This document shows, piece by piece, positions 1 to 7,150 of a DNA stretch of 21,452 nucleotides. Each line of letters begins with the position of its first letter. Position 1 is the stretch's first letter. The notes under the pieces were generated by a model that was not told where the DNA came from, made no database searches, and saw nothing but the letters and a program-made list of their open reading frames with translations. The translations under genes were made by a program, and so were the position numbers. Source of the stretch: Euryarchaeota archaeon UBA52 (GTDB taxonomy: Archaea; Thermoplasmatota; Poseidoniia; Poseidoniales; Thalassarchaeaceae); NCBI GenBank assembly GCA_002505455.1, contig DAVB01000019.1:744-22195 (forward strand). Direction: 5' to 3'.

Positions 1-55
1 GAAGCCCGACTCAAATGAAGAAGACGAGGAAAAATGGTGGGATCACAGCTCATGA
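1..55 (+). CDS. C-terminal end of an upstream protein (partial)
   Basis: Reading from base 2 gives 17 codons of an acidic, tryptophan-containing tail (KPDSNEEDEEKWWDHSS) that ends at TGA 53-55. The next gene has an ATG at 52-54 that overlaps this stop as ATGA, the usual geometry of a translationally coupled operon. The acidic run looks like a real hydrophilic C-terminus, but only 54 bases are visible, so neither family nor function can be assigned. A second reading frame closes at TGA 16-18 and would be the alternative upstream end. Confidence 0.4.
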   Translation, partial: KPDSNEEDEEKWWDHSS

Positions 56-741
56 ACGGAGAGCCCCAATTAAAACTCGGGAAAGATGTCCCAGTCACTT
101 GGTGGAGCTCGAATGAAACATTGACCATGACCCCCGATCCGCCAACGGTACTCATCCTTCTGATCGGATTGTTCCTGTTCGGCCTCGGAGATGCGGTGAT
201 CATCAGTGCGAAGTGGGGGGTTGCTCCATGGACGGTTCTTGCGGATGGAATAGCGCAGCGACTGGATCTGACTATCGGGGTGGCAACCTTCCTCGTCAGT
301 ATCGCAGTACTTTTTCTTTGGATACCTCTGCGCGAACGACCGGGGATCGGGACACTCCTCAACATAATCATCATCGCAGCCACCATTGATCTAGCGCTCC
401 CCTATCTTGGAGAGTCTCAGAACCCAACAAATTCGATCTTTAGAGTACTTTCTGGGACCGCACTCATAGGGGTAGGCAGCGCGCTGTACCTCACTTGCAA
501 TTTAGGCCCAGGCCCCAGAGACGGCTGGATGACGGGCATGCACAGGGCGACAGGCTACCCAATCGGAATCGTCCGAGGCACGATAGAGGTCTCAGTCCTG
601 CTCGCAGGCTGGCTTCTCGGTGGAGACTTGTGGTATGGAACAATGATATTTGCAGTATTCATAGGCCCAGCAGTTGCTATTTTTCTGAGAATAACCTCGA
701 AAATAGCCTCATATCAAGGGCCCGAGATGAACACCGGTTAG
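52..741 (+). CDS. YczE/YitT-like integral membrane protein
   Basis: A 229-residue multi-pass membrane protein of the YczE type; its biochemical role and substrate are not known. After a hydrophilic N-terminus of about 30 residues come five or so hydrophobic segments, beginning with one containing GLFLFGLGDAVIISAKWGVAP. The small-residue-rich helix followed by G-V-A-P-W and an aspartate is characteristic of the family, and a similar G-P-G-P-R-D-G-W motif sits in the second half. I prefer ATG 52 because it forms an ATGA overlap with the preceding frame. An in-frame ATG at 34 and another at 127, just before the first helix, are alternatives. The 3' end overlaps the convergent gene by 33 bases. 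Confidence 0.7.
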   Translation: MNGEPQLKLGKDVPVTWWSSNETLTMTPDPPTVLILLIGLFLFGLGDAVIISAKWGVAPWTVLADGIAQRLDLTIGVATFLVSIAVLFLWIPLRERPGIGTLLNIIIIAATIDLALPYLGESQNPTNSIFRVLSGTALIGVGSALYLTCNLGPGPRDGWMTGMHRATGYPIGIVRGTIEVSVLLAGWLLGGDLWYGTMIFAVFIGPAVAIFLRITSKIASYQGPEMNTG

Positions 742-1401
742 AATCACAATAGTTGAGAATATAGTAATCAGAATGTTATCGTCAATCGCCCCGAATTCGT
801 ATCTTTCCACATATGTAGCCACGATCGCCGCAATTACGCCCCATACCGGAATAGACGGCTCAGCAACCGTCCCAACATACCATCCAATCGGGGCACTAAC
901 GATGAACATGAACACATTACCGATCGCACTCTTAGACCTCTTTCGAATCACAGCATTCCTCACGATTCCTGTAACCCCGTCACCAAATGCCATGAATAGC
1001 GATGGCATTATGGCGAGCCAAGGATCATCCACTAACCACCAAATGACCGTGATCGAAGTCCACCACATTAGTGCGAATTTCACATCATTCTGATTCTGTT
1101 CTGTCTGGAACCAGAAGAGACGATTTCCACTCAAATGTGCAAACCATGTGAATACCATCAACAACGACCCGCACACCGCTGGATACCAAACATCCGTGAA
1201 AAGCAGGGGCACGGAAAAAGAACCGATTCCACCCGCCATCATGTGGACGATTTTTCGATTGTAATACACTGCTCTGATATGTTCGACACCTCTTGAAATC
1301 ATCATTTCGTATGGCACTTTGGTAACAAACAGGATGAATACCACATACACACCGATGCCCAACGCCGCTAGGGGCTGCTGAGAAGCTTCAATCACGGCCA
1401 T
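709..1401 (-). CDS. Polyprenol/dolichol kinase-like membrane protein (CTP-dependent kinase / cytidylyltransferase superfamily)
   Basis: A 230-residue protein with about six hydrophobic segments that carries the marks of the dolichol kinase/phytol kinase/CDP-diglyceride synthase-like superfamily: RKIVHM at residues 49-54, FGDGVTGIVR at 139-148, a K-S-A-I-G-N stretch near 157, and FGAIDDNI near 203-210. Family members phosphorylate polyprenols or similar lipids at the membrane using CTP. In an archaeon, a role in the dolichol-phosphate pool for N-glycosylation or in prenyl-alcohol salvage is plausible but inferred. The frame extends to 1446, but ATG 1401 is preferred: a strong Shine-Dalgarno-like AGGGGAGGAG lies 9 bases upstream (1411-1420). 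It diverges from the PLP enzyme gene across a 76-bp spacer. Confidence 0.65.
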   Translation of the reverse strand: MAVIEASQQPLAALGIGVYVVFILFVTKVPYEMMISRGVEHIRAVYYNRKIVHMMAGGIGSFSVPLLFTDVWYPAVCGSLLMVFTWFAHLSGNRLFWFQTEQNQNDVKFALMWWTSITVIWWLVDDPWLAIMPSLFMAFGDGVTGIVRNAVIRKRSKSAIGNVFMFIVSAPIGWYVGTVAEPSIPVWGVIAAIVATYVERYEFGAIDDNILITIFSTIVILTGVHLGPLI

Positions 1402-1410
1402 TGACCTACG

Positions 1411-1430
1411 CTCCTCCCCTCTGATTAAAC
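1411..1430 (-). promoter_or_regulatory. Shine-Dalgarno and TATA-like box before the polyprenol kinase-like gene
   Basis: On the minus strand, AGGGGAGGAG (1420-1411) ends 9 bases before ATG 1401, and a TATA-like GTTTAATC lies at 1430-1423. The ribosome-binding site decides for the 1401 start over the longer in-frame start at 1446. A TSS 26 bp from this TATA-like box would fall on the ATG itself and leave the ribosome-binding site untranscribed. The true promoter may therefore be the more upstream TTTAGAAA near 1434-1441. Confidence 0.45.
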
Positions 1431-1477
1431 GTCTTTCTAAACACATACTTCATTTTGGAAGGTGCTTGTCGAGGGGC

Positions 1478-2680
1478 ATGGCTACTGATGATGAGCATAG
1501 GCGATTCGCAACGAAGGCGGTGCATTCAGGGATGATAGACGTCGAAGGATCCGCCACAACACCCATCTTTAGGACCTCAACATACAGGCTCACAGACGAG
1601 AGGTACAAAGGATGGGCCGACGGACTCCACCACACTGTTGTTTACAGTAGAATATCCAGCATCAACTCAGAAGTGGTTTCTGCAAAGCTTGCTGCGTTAG
1701 AATGCGCGGAGGACGCCGAGGTGTTTTCAAGTGGAATGGCCGCAATATCCACAACTCTGATGTCCTTTTTATCGAAAGGCGACCATATAGTGGCCACCCC
1801 AGATTGTTATGGCGGCACGTACGGCCTCCTCACCGAGATCCTTCCTAGAATGGGTATAGAGGTCACCATGGCTGATGTGAGGCAACCTTCGTCCTATGAG
1901 GCAGCTATTCAGGAAAACACCAAGATTCTCTATACAGAGACAATGACAAACCCCACTCTCAAAATTTGCGACTTAACTGCCATCGCAGAAATTGCCAAGA
2001 AAAACGGCCTGATTTCAATCGTGGACAACACATTCGCATCACCATGGTCCTGCAATCCTGTCAAAATGGGCTTTGACATCGTGCTTCATTCTGGAACGAA
2101 ATACCTGGGCGGGCATGCAGATTTGACGGCAGGCTTTGCCGCGGGCAGAAAAGACCTGATCGCACAGGTCTTCCACAACAAAATCTACCTCGGCGGCGCG
2201 GCTGACCCAGAGATGTGTTATCTACTCGAAAGAGGAATGAGAACGCTGCATGCGAGGATGCCGATCCACTCTTCTAATTCGGCCGAAATCGCAAGAAGAT
2301 TGGAATCTCACGACATGGTGGAAAAGGTCATTCACACATCACTAGAGACTCATCCAGATTATGACATAGCTCAGAGGGTGATGCCAAATGGTAGTGGGAT
2401 GCTTGCCTTTGTCATCAAGGGAGGCGACGATTCCGCGCTGAAATTTATGAGGGCGCTAAATACGATCTTTGAAGCTACGAGCCTAGGCGGCGTTGAAAGC
2501 CTAGTTGAATGCCCTTTCAACTCCAGCCATATGTTCGTTCCAGAATCTGTCAGACACGACGCAGGCGTGGTGCCGGGCTTCGTCAGAATGAGCATCGGGA
2601 TAGAAGACGTCGACGACCTTTGGGCTGATATGTTCCAGGCACTAGACAAGGCTTCAGAGGCCCTCAAGGCTAGAGCCTGA
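1478..2680 (+). CDS. Cystathionine gamma-synthase/lyase-family PLP enzyme (trans-sulfuration)
   Basis: A 400-residue cytoplasmic enzyme of the Cys/Met-metabolism PLP family, which acts on cystathionine, O-acylhomoserine, homocysteine or methionine. Numbered from ATG 1478, the features are: TTPIFRTSTY near the N-terminus, YSR at 56-58, FSSGMAAI near 83-90 (phosphate-binding region), the stacking tyrosine in DCYGGTYG at about 111, VDNTFASP with Asp183, and the PLP lysine Lys208 in HSGTKYLGGHAD. Near the C-terminus SLGGVESL and VRMSIGIED complete the fold. The usual N-P-T after YSR is replaced by S-I-N-S-E. Synthase, beta-lyase and gamma-lyase cannot be separated by eye. A TTG at 1466 adds four residues, but ATG 1478 is the more natural start. 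The LysE-type exporter follows after 10 bases, so the two form an operon. Confidence 0.85.
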   Translation: MATDDEHRRFATKAVHSGMIDVEGSATTPIFRTSTYRLTDERYKGWADGLHHTVVYSRISSINSEVVSAKLAALECAEDAEVFSSGMAAISTTLMSFLSKGDHIVATPDCYGGTYGLLTEILPRMGIEVTMADVRQPSSYEAAIQENTKILYTETMTNPTLKICDLTAIAEIAKKNGLISIVDNTFASPWSCNPVKMGFDIVLHSGTKYLGGHADLTAGFAAGRKDLIAQVFHNKIYLGGAADPEMCYLLERGMRTLHARMPIHSSNSAEIARRLESHDMVEKVIHTSLETHPDYDIAQRVMPNGSGMLAFVIKGGDDSALKFMRALNTIFEATSLGGVESLVECPFNSSHMFVPESVRHDAGVVPGFVRMSIGIEDVDDLWADMFQALDKASEALKARA

Positions 2681-2686
2681 GGGTGA
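2679..2686 (+). promoter_or_regulatory. Ribosome-binding site supporting a TTG start
   Basis: GAGGGTGA overlaps the stop codon of the PLP enzyme gene and lies four bases before TTG 2691. The next in-frame ATG lies 15 codons further on, inside the first membrane helix. The site therefore fixes the non-ATG start of the exporter gene and implies translation from a shared transcript. Confidence 0.6.
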
Positions 2687-2690
2687 GACA

Positions 2691-3287
2691 TTGGATACGA
2701 CCCTCCTCTACCTCGCACTCCTCTTCATCATCCCAATGTGTTTCACACCCGGGCCGAATAACGTCTTATGCGCAGCACACGGATCCCGATTCGGATTCAG
2801 AAGCACACTCCCTCTAATTGGCGGCATGGCCATCGGCTGGTCTACATTAGGCTTGGCGATCGGCGCAGGCACCGACATCATTGCACGCAATGAGGAAATT
2901 TTCGAGGCTCTTGGGATACTTGGCGCAGCTTACATTGCCTATCTAGGATACAAAATCGCTACATCGACCCCTGCCAAGGATGCAAATTTATCAGAGGTAC
3001 TGGGTGTTAGAACAGGGGTATTCTTACAGATTGTCAACGGCAAGGCCTGGATCCACTTTCTTGTGTTGATGACTACATTTGGAACCGTATTCGGCGAGAG
3101 TTACTCAGCGAAAGTCGCCCTTGTGGCCATGAATCTCATTTTCGGTCTGCCCGCTGTTATGGCCTGGGCGGCTTTCGGCTCGTATCTTCGGAAGGTATTC
3201 TCCTCTGATCGAGCTGGCAGGACCTTGAATGCCCTCCTCGGAACTGCATTAATCGCGGTAGCTCTGTGGATTGTGCTGTCAAGTTGA
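2691..3287 (+). CDS. LysE/RhtB-family amino-acid exporter
   Basis: A 198-residue membrane protein with about six helices. It has the LysE/RhtB signature: a hydrophobic start, F-T-P-G-P-N-N (residues 18-24), then a G-x-R-x-G-F-R loop and a glycine-rich second helix (LIGGMAIGWSTLGLAIGAG). The family exports amino acids and derivatives such as lysine, homoserine, threonine or cysteine compounds. It is cotranscribed with the trans-sulfuration enzyme, so a sulfur amino acid or homoserine derivative is a reasonable but unproven substrate. Translation starts at TTG, supported by GAGGGTGA four bases upstream. The last nine bases overlap the convergent 565-residue gene. Confidence 0.85.
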   Translation: MDTTLLYLALLFIIPMCFTPGPNNVLCAAHGSRFGFRSTLPLIGGMAIGWSTLGLAIGAGTDIIARNEEIFEALGILGAAYIAYLGYKIATSTPAKDANLSEVLGVRTGVFLQIVNGKAWIHFLVLMTTFGTVFGESYSAKVALVAMNLIFGLPAVMAWAAFGSYLRKVFSSDRAGRTLNALLGTALIAVALWIVLSS

Positions 3288-4976
3288 GTCAATCGACACA
3301 CCACATGCAGATGCTAGATCCATCATCGCATTTTTGTATCCCTCGGTCGAACTCTTATTACCTTCAAGAAGATCGATTCCCTCATCGTAAAGTCTTGATA
3401 AAAATGGGACCCAATCCCCGCCCTTGTCCTTACTATCGCCATCGAACCTCCAAGAGTCCGACTCAGTTTTGTTGTGCACTACCAACCAAGCCCAACCCAT
3501 TGCTTGGAGAAGACCCTTCTGCTTCGAAGTAGAAGACACCGTAGACGAAACCCCCGATCTAAATGAATCTCTGATAAGCCGGTCTGCAAATGACAGGGGC
3601 ATTGGGAGGGAATCCCTTTCCCATGGCAGTATTCGAAGCCTATCATCGACTCCCCTGGATTCTCTAAGCTGACGAAGGAATGCCCCGAAGCCCTGCTTTC
3701 TCTTCGCTTGTTTAGCATGGATCTCCGAGGCCTCGTCCTCGTCTATCCCGAACATCTCACCAAGCAGATACACCCCGTGCTCTTTCCAAAGAGTCACGAG
3801 GATCGGATGGCATGCAGCCTCGTCGACGCGCACAACCCGCTCCTCAAGACTCTCGAACGTCCCATCTTCTTTCACATAGACACCCTCATCGAGACTATCC
3901 AGGATTATAGTGAGAGCTTCACGTTCTATCTCTGAACCTTCAAGACTCTCCAGGAAACCCTCGCGATCGTCTTCCGAGAACCAAATGTTCCTACTCAGAA
4001 AACCCTCGTTAATCGAAGAGAGGATTCTACGCCTGCAAATCTCTGCTATCGCGCCATCCGGGATTCTTGATGACATCCATTCATTCAGGGCGTGTTCCAC
4101 CTCTTCCATCCCTTCTTCCGGGAGCGCCATCTCCTCAGGCCACCCCTCAGGGTGCCAAACCCATTCTGCAGAGGCGATGGCAGGAACTCTCGGAGGCAGC
4201 ATACCAAGAGCGATTGAGGGGATGAATGGCTGTTCCGTTTGACCCAATTCCTCTGCTGAGATTCCTAGTTCAGTGCCGTCATTGAACGACATAGATATCC
4301 ATCCAGATTTCGTTGGCTCTCGATTTTTCAAAACCTCCTCTGAAATTGATTTCCCAGTGAATCCATGATCCGTCTTTTGCAAACCCAGAGGACTCCCTTT
4401 GAGAGACCATTCTACCCATTCTTTGGGAACATTTGCAACAGTGCCCGTGTAAACGAAACCCCCTTCCCATGAAAAGAAGTAATGTCCAGCTTTGGCATGC
4501 TCATCCCAAAGAAGAAGCCGTAGTCTGTGATTGGTGTGATTTTGTATTGCTGCCTGGTGACCTTGTTTTCCATTTCCCCTACGTAGATAACTTGCATTTC
4601 CGAACAACTGATTCTTGAATACCGAAACCGTGCTCCAATCTTCTTCGGAAGCGGCGAGAAGAGACCCTGCTAGAGCCCTAGAAACACCATCCCCCCTACG
4701 TTTCACCATCTTTCTCGACAGCCATTTTGTGTTATGTCGTTTCGCTGAAACGATATCTATCGAACGAAGGGTGTAAGCCATCGGATCACGCCAAGGACGC
4801 CCGAGATCAGCATCGATGCGAGGCAAAATGATTTCAGGGTCTTCCAGGAGGGCCTCAAGATTGCGCTCAAGTCGTTTTTGTATTTCCTTGGACGCCTGCT
4901 TGATGCCTCGAACTTTCACTCTCTGTTTTCTGTTCTTGTCCCCTGGGAACCTCACTTGAGCAGGGGCGCGCGCCAT
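3279..4976 (-). CDS. Conserved-looking protein of unknown function, 565 residues, downstream of dphB
   Basis: I do not recognise a family. The protein is soluble, with no signal peptide or membrane segment. The first 40 residues are strongly basic (RFPGDKNRKQRVKVRGIKQ), which would suit nucleic-acid or ribosome contact. The middle part is rich in Trp and Glu (AEWVWHPEGWPEEM, then NEWMSSRIP) and an acidic helical region follows (residues about 280-420). Near the C-terminus is an aromatic core segment, QAMGWAWLVVHNK. The ATG at 4976 has a G-rich Shine-Dalgarno-like stretch (4986-4992) and lies 51 bases after the dphB stop on the same strand, so it is probably cotranscribed with dphB. That neighbour hints at a translation-related role, which is inference only. 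Confidence 0.75.
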   Translation of the reverse strand: MARAPAQVRFPGDKNRKQRVKVRGIKQASKEIQKRLERNLEALLEDPEIILPRIDADLGRPWRDPMAYTLRSIDIVSAKRHNTKWLSRKMVKRRGDGVSRALAGSLLAASEEDWSTVSVFKNQLFGNASYLRRGNGKQGHQAAIQNHTNHRLRLLLWDEHAKAGHYFFSWEGGFVYTGTVANVPKEWVEWSLKGSPLGLQKTDHGFTGKSISEEVLKNREPTKSGWISMSFNDGTELGISAEELGQTEQPFIPSIALGMLPPRVPAIASAEWVWHPEGWPEEMALPEEGMEEVEHALNEWMSSRIPDGAIAEICRRRILSSINEGFLSRNIWFSEDDREGFLESLEGSEIEREALTIILDSLDEGVYVKEDGTFESLEERVVRVDEAACHPILVTLWKEHGVYLLGEMFGIDEDEASEIHAKQAKRKQGFGAFLRQLRESRGVDDRLRILPWERDSLPMPLSFADRLIRDSFRSGVSSTVSSTSKQKGLLQAMGWAWLVVHNKTESDSWRFDGDSKDKGGDWVPFLSRLYDEGIDLLEGNKSSTEGYKNAMMDLASACGVSIDST

Positions 4977-5027
4977 GACTCGCCGACCCCCCCTTCATCC
5001 TTGATTCCGTCGGGTGCCTGCGCCCAA

Positions 5028-5837
5028 CTAATCGCCAATGTACATCCCATCAAAACTCGACTGTTCAAGGTCATCCATAGAGGAGGGAAGAATCAGGCAA
5101 TGAATCCGGCCCCCCTTCACATCAGAAACATTCCTGAGATTGGTTGAACACACCCTGCAGTCAACCATTCCAAGATCTGAAAGAACAATCACAGGCCAAT
5201 CGAGAATACCTTCGACAAGATCCTCTTTTGAACCACCCTCAATTTCGTATTTTTCGACCATTTTCAGAAGGATCCCTCCAGCTTCAGCAGGACTCATGTG
5301 CACTGGCGACTCGACTCCGAGACCCGTGGGATCCAAATCCAGAAGAACCAATGTGTGGAGATTTCGACTTCTGTTATCCAAGATATACCTGAGCGGAGAT
5401 ACGGGCAAATAGTCACCATAAGGGAATGGAAGAGTAACCTGCCGTCCAAACCGATACGACTGAAGGCCACTCATCGTAATCGCCATCGTCGTAGCAGAGA
5501 TGCCCGGAATCATTTCCGTGTCCAACCCCGCGTCCTTGGCGCGGAGAAGCAGGTCAACATGCGTCGTCGCCTGCATCGGGTCTCCCACCACCAAGAGCGC
5601 TACAGTCGACGAGCGAGCTAGTCGAAGAAGCTCATCCGGCTTCTCGACATCAGGCCTCATCAATCTGGTCCAGGACCCTATTAGATCTTCCAGCACCCCT
5701 TCTTGTTCAGGGGGCAGGGTCGCAGTATAACCCTCTAGGAACCTATGGTCGGATTCTTTTGCGGCTTCAATTGCATTGACAGTCATCAGCCCTAGATCGC
5801 CTGGCCCGATCCCTATTAGTCGCAGACCCGCCTTCAA
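5028..5837 (-). CDS. dphB: Diphthine synthase
   Basis: A 269-residue SAM-dependent methyltransferase of the tetrapyrrole-methylase fold, of normal family length. It methylates the modified histidine of elongation factor 2 during diphthamide synthesis. Visible motifs are the N-terminal strand and G-I-G-P-G-D-L-G loop (9-16), VVGDPMQATTH (83-93, the Dph5 form of the GDP loop), IPGISATT (110-117) and QSYRFGRQVTLPF (126-138). The start is TTG 5837: an in-frame stop lies immediately upstream, no ATG precedes the first strand, and a G-rich ribosome-binding site is present (GGGGGGAC near 5842-5849). The 565-residue gene follows on the same strand, and Trm5 is divergent. Confidence 0.92.
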   Translation of the reverse strand: MKAGLRLIGIGPGDLGLMTVNAIEAAKESDHRFLEGYTATLPPEQEGVLEDLIGSWTRLMRPDVEKPDELLRLARSSTVALLVVGDPMQATTHVDLLLRAKDAGLDTEMIPGISATTMAITMSGLQSYRFGRQVTLPFPYGDYLPVSPLRYILDNRSRNLHTLVLLDLDPTGLGVESPVHMSPAEAGGILLKMVEKYEIEGGSKEDLVEGILDWPVIVLSDLGMVDCRVCSTNLRNVSDVKGGRIHCLILPSSMDDLEQSSFDGMYIGD

Positions 5838-5941
5838 TCACGTCCCCCCGCGTCCTCCATGACCCCTCTCGTCAAAACACTGCCCCATATCTCCTGCCCC
5901 AGCCGTCATTCTGAAGCACGGCCCACCCCCCGTCTCGACTG

Positions 5942-7099
5942 ATGAACGCCCACCTCATCATACCCAATCATGAGGTGCAAGCCACAATCGAACTACTTCT
6001 TTCAGAAGGTTGGCTGTCCCAGACGCTTCGCATACACTCCGATGAATCCGGGGAATTCCGCTTGGTACCATTAGACAGCGACGCCCCTCGAAATCTACCA
6101 CCGCCCCTTGATCGATATCACGTTCTGGATAAAGAGGGGAAACCAACTCAAAACAGAAAACCATCGTGGCAAAGCGCATTAGAGTCCTTGGTTGGGATAG
6201 AAATCGTCGAAGAATATGAATCGATATGGCCCGCATCGCATGAATTCATTGGAGATATGATGCTGCTCAAAATAGAAGAAGAAGTCCGGATTTACGAAGA
6301 GCAGATAGTCAAATCGAAAATGGAATCACACCCCCACATCAGACTAGTCTTGGAAGATCGCGGGGTGAAGGGGGAATTCAGAGTGAGGGATTTGAGGCCT
6401 ATGGGCCTAAGAATCAATGGACGAATCAAGGTTAACCCCGGTCTTGATGCAGTTCAAACAAGAGTTGAGGTGAAGGAGTCCGGTCAGACGATAATTTGCG
6501 ACCCCGCAGTGGCCTATTACTCCTCAAGACTCCAAACTGAGAGAATTCAGAATGCTATTGAGGCTGAGGAACTGAGGGCGAAGATAGGCTCCCCAATTGC
6601 AGTGGCAGACCCATTCTGCGGCGTCGGCCCCGCTCTCGCACACCTGGTCAACCGTCCAAATCTCGTAGGACAAATCCTAGCTTCAGACCTCAATCCAGAA
6701 GCGATTAGCATGCTCAATGAAAACCTAAGAAGATGGTGCGGCAGTGATATCGCAGGATCGAGCCAAGGGAAACTACAGCGTAATAACGACGTTTGGTCAG
6801 GGGTCCAAGATGCTCGAGAACTAGCGGAGAACCCAGAATTGCTGGGCCGTTGGAATATGATGATAATCAACCTCCCCCACTCATTTGCCGAATTTCTCCC
6901 ACTGCTCATCCCTTTGATGGACGCCACTAAACCGTTCGTCATACGAGGCAGGTTGGTGTGCAGACACGATGAGATCACCGAGAACCATCAGCAACTACTG
7001 GAACAAATGCCCAACTCGAATGCCCAGGTAGTATTGGACCCTAGAAGAGATTACAGCCCAATTACCAGTTTGTGCTCCGTCACTATCAGGAACCCATGA
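5942..7099 (+). CDS. trm5: tRNA (guanine37-N1)-methyltransferase, Trm5 family
   Basis: A 385-residue class I SAM methyltransferase that makes m1G at position 37 of tRNA and prevents +1 frameshifting. The Trm5 layout is clear: HEFIGDMMLLKI (100-111) in the N-terminal region, YYSSRLQTER (192-201, corresponding to the family's YFSPRLxxER), the SAM-binding motif I DPFCGVGP (223-230), motif II SDLNPEAISMLNENLRRW (248-265) and the NLP motif of the active site (310-312). An N-terminal D1-like domain appears to be present. Start ATG 5942 has no clear ribosome-binding site or TATA-like box. It is divergent from dphB across 104 bp. The sequence departs from the family in several motif positions (YSS for FSP), so exact substrate specificity is less certain than the family. 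Confidence 0.87.
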   Translation: MNAHLIIPNHEVQATIELLLSEGWLSQTLRIHSDESGEFRLVPLDSDAPRNLPPPLDRYHVLDKEGKPTQNRKPSWQSALESLVGIEIVEEYESIWPASHEFIGDMMLLKIEEEVRIYEEQIVKSKMESHPHIRLVLEDRGVKGEFRVRDLRPMGLRINGRIKVNPGLDAVQTRVEVKESGQTIICDPAVAYYSSRLQTERIQNAIEAEELRAKIGSPIAVADPFCGVGPALAHLVNRPNLVGQILASDLNPEAISMLNENLRRWCGSDIAGSSQGKLQRNNDVWSGVQDARELAENPELLGRWNMMIINLPHSFAEFLPLLIPLMDATKPFVIRGRLVCRHDEITENHQQLLEQMPNSNAQVVLDPRRDYSPITSLCSVTIRNP

Positions 7100-7117
7100 G
7101 CAAATTAAGATAAGGAC

Positions 7118-7126
7118 AAATATCAA
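7118..7126 (+). promoter_or_regulatory. TATA-like box for the GIDE-domain gene
   Basis: AAATATCAA is centred about 29 bases before ATG 7151. No ribosome-binding site is visible between it and the start, which fits a leaderless or nearly leaderless transcript. The call is weaker than the boxes at 8568 and 10848. Confidence 0.35.
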
Positions 7127-7150
7127 CACCTACACCATCTTTCCCGTAAC

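Noticed and set aside
5838..5941. Riboswitch or small RNA in the dphB-trm5 spacer
   Set aside because: The spacer is C-rich and short, with no convincing stem-loop or conserved motif; its sequence is explained by two facing 5' ends.
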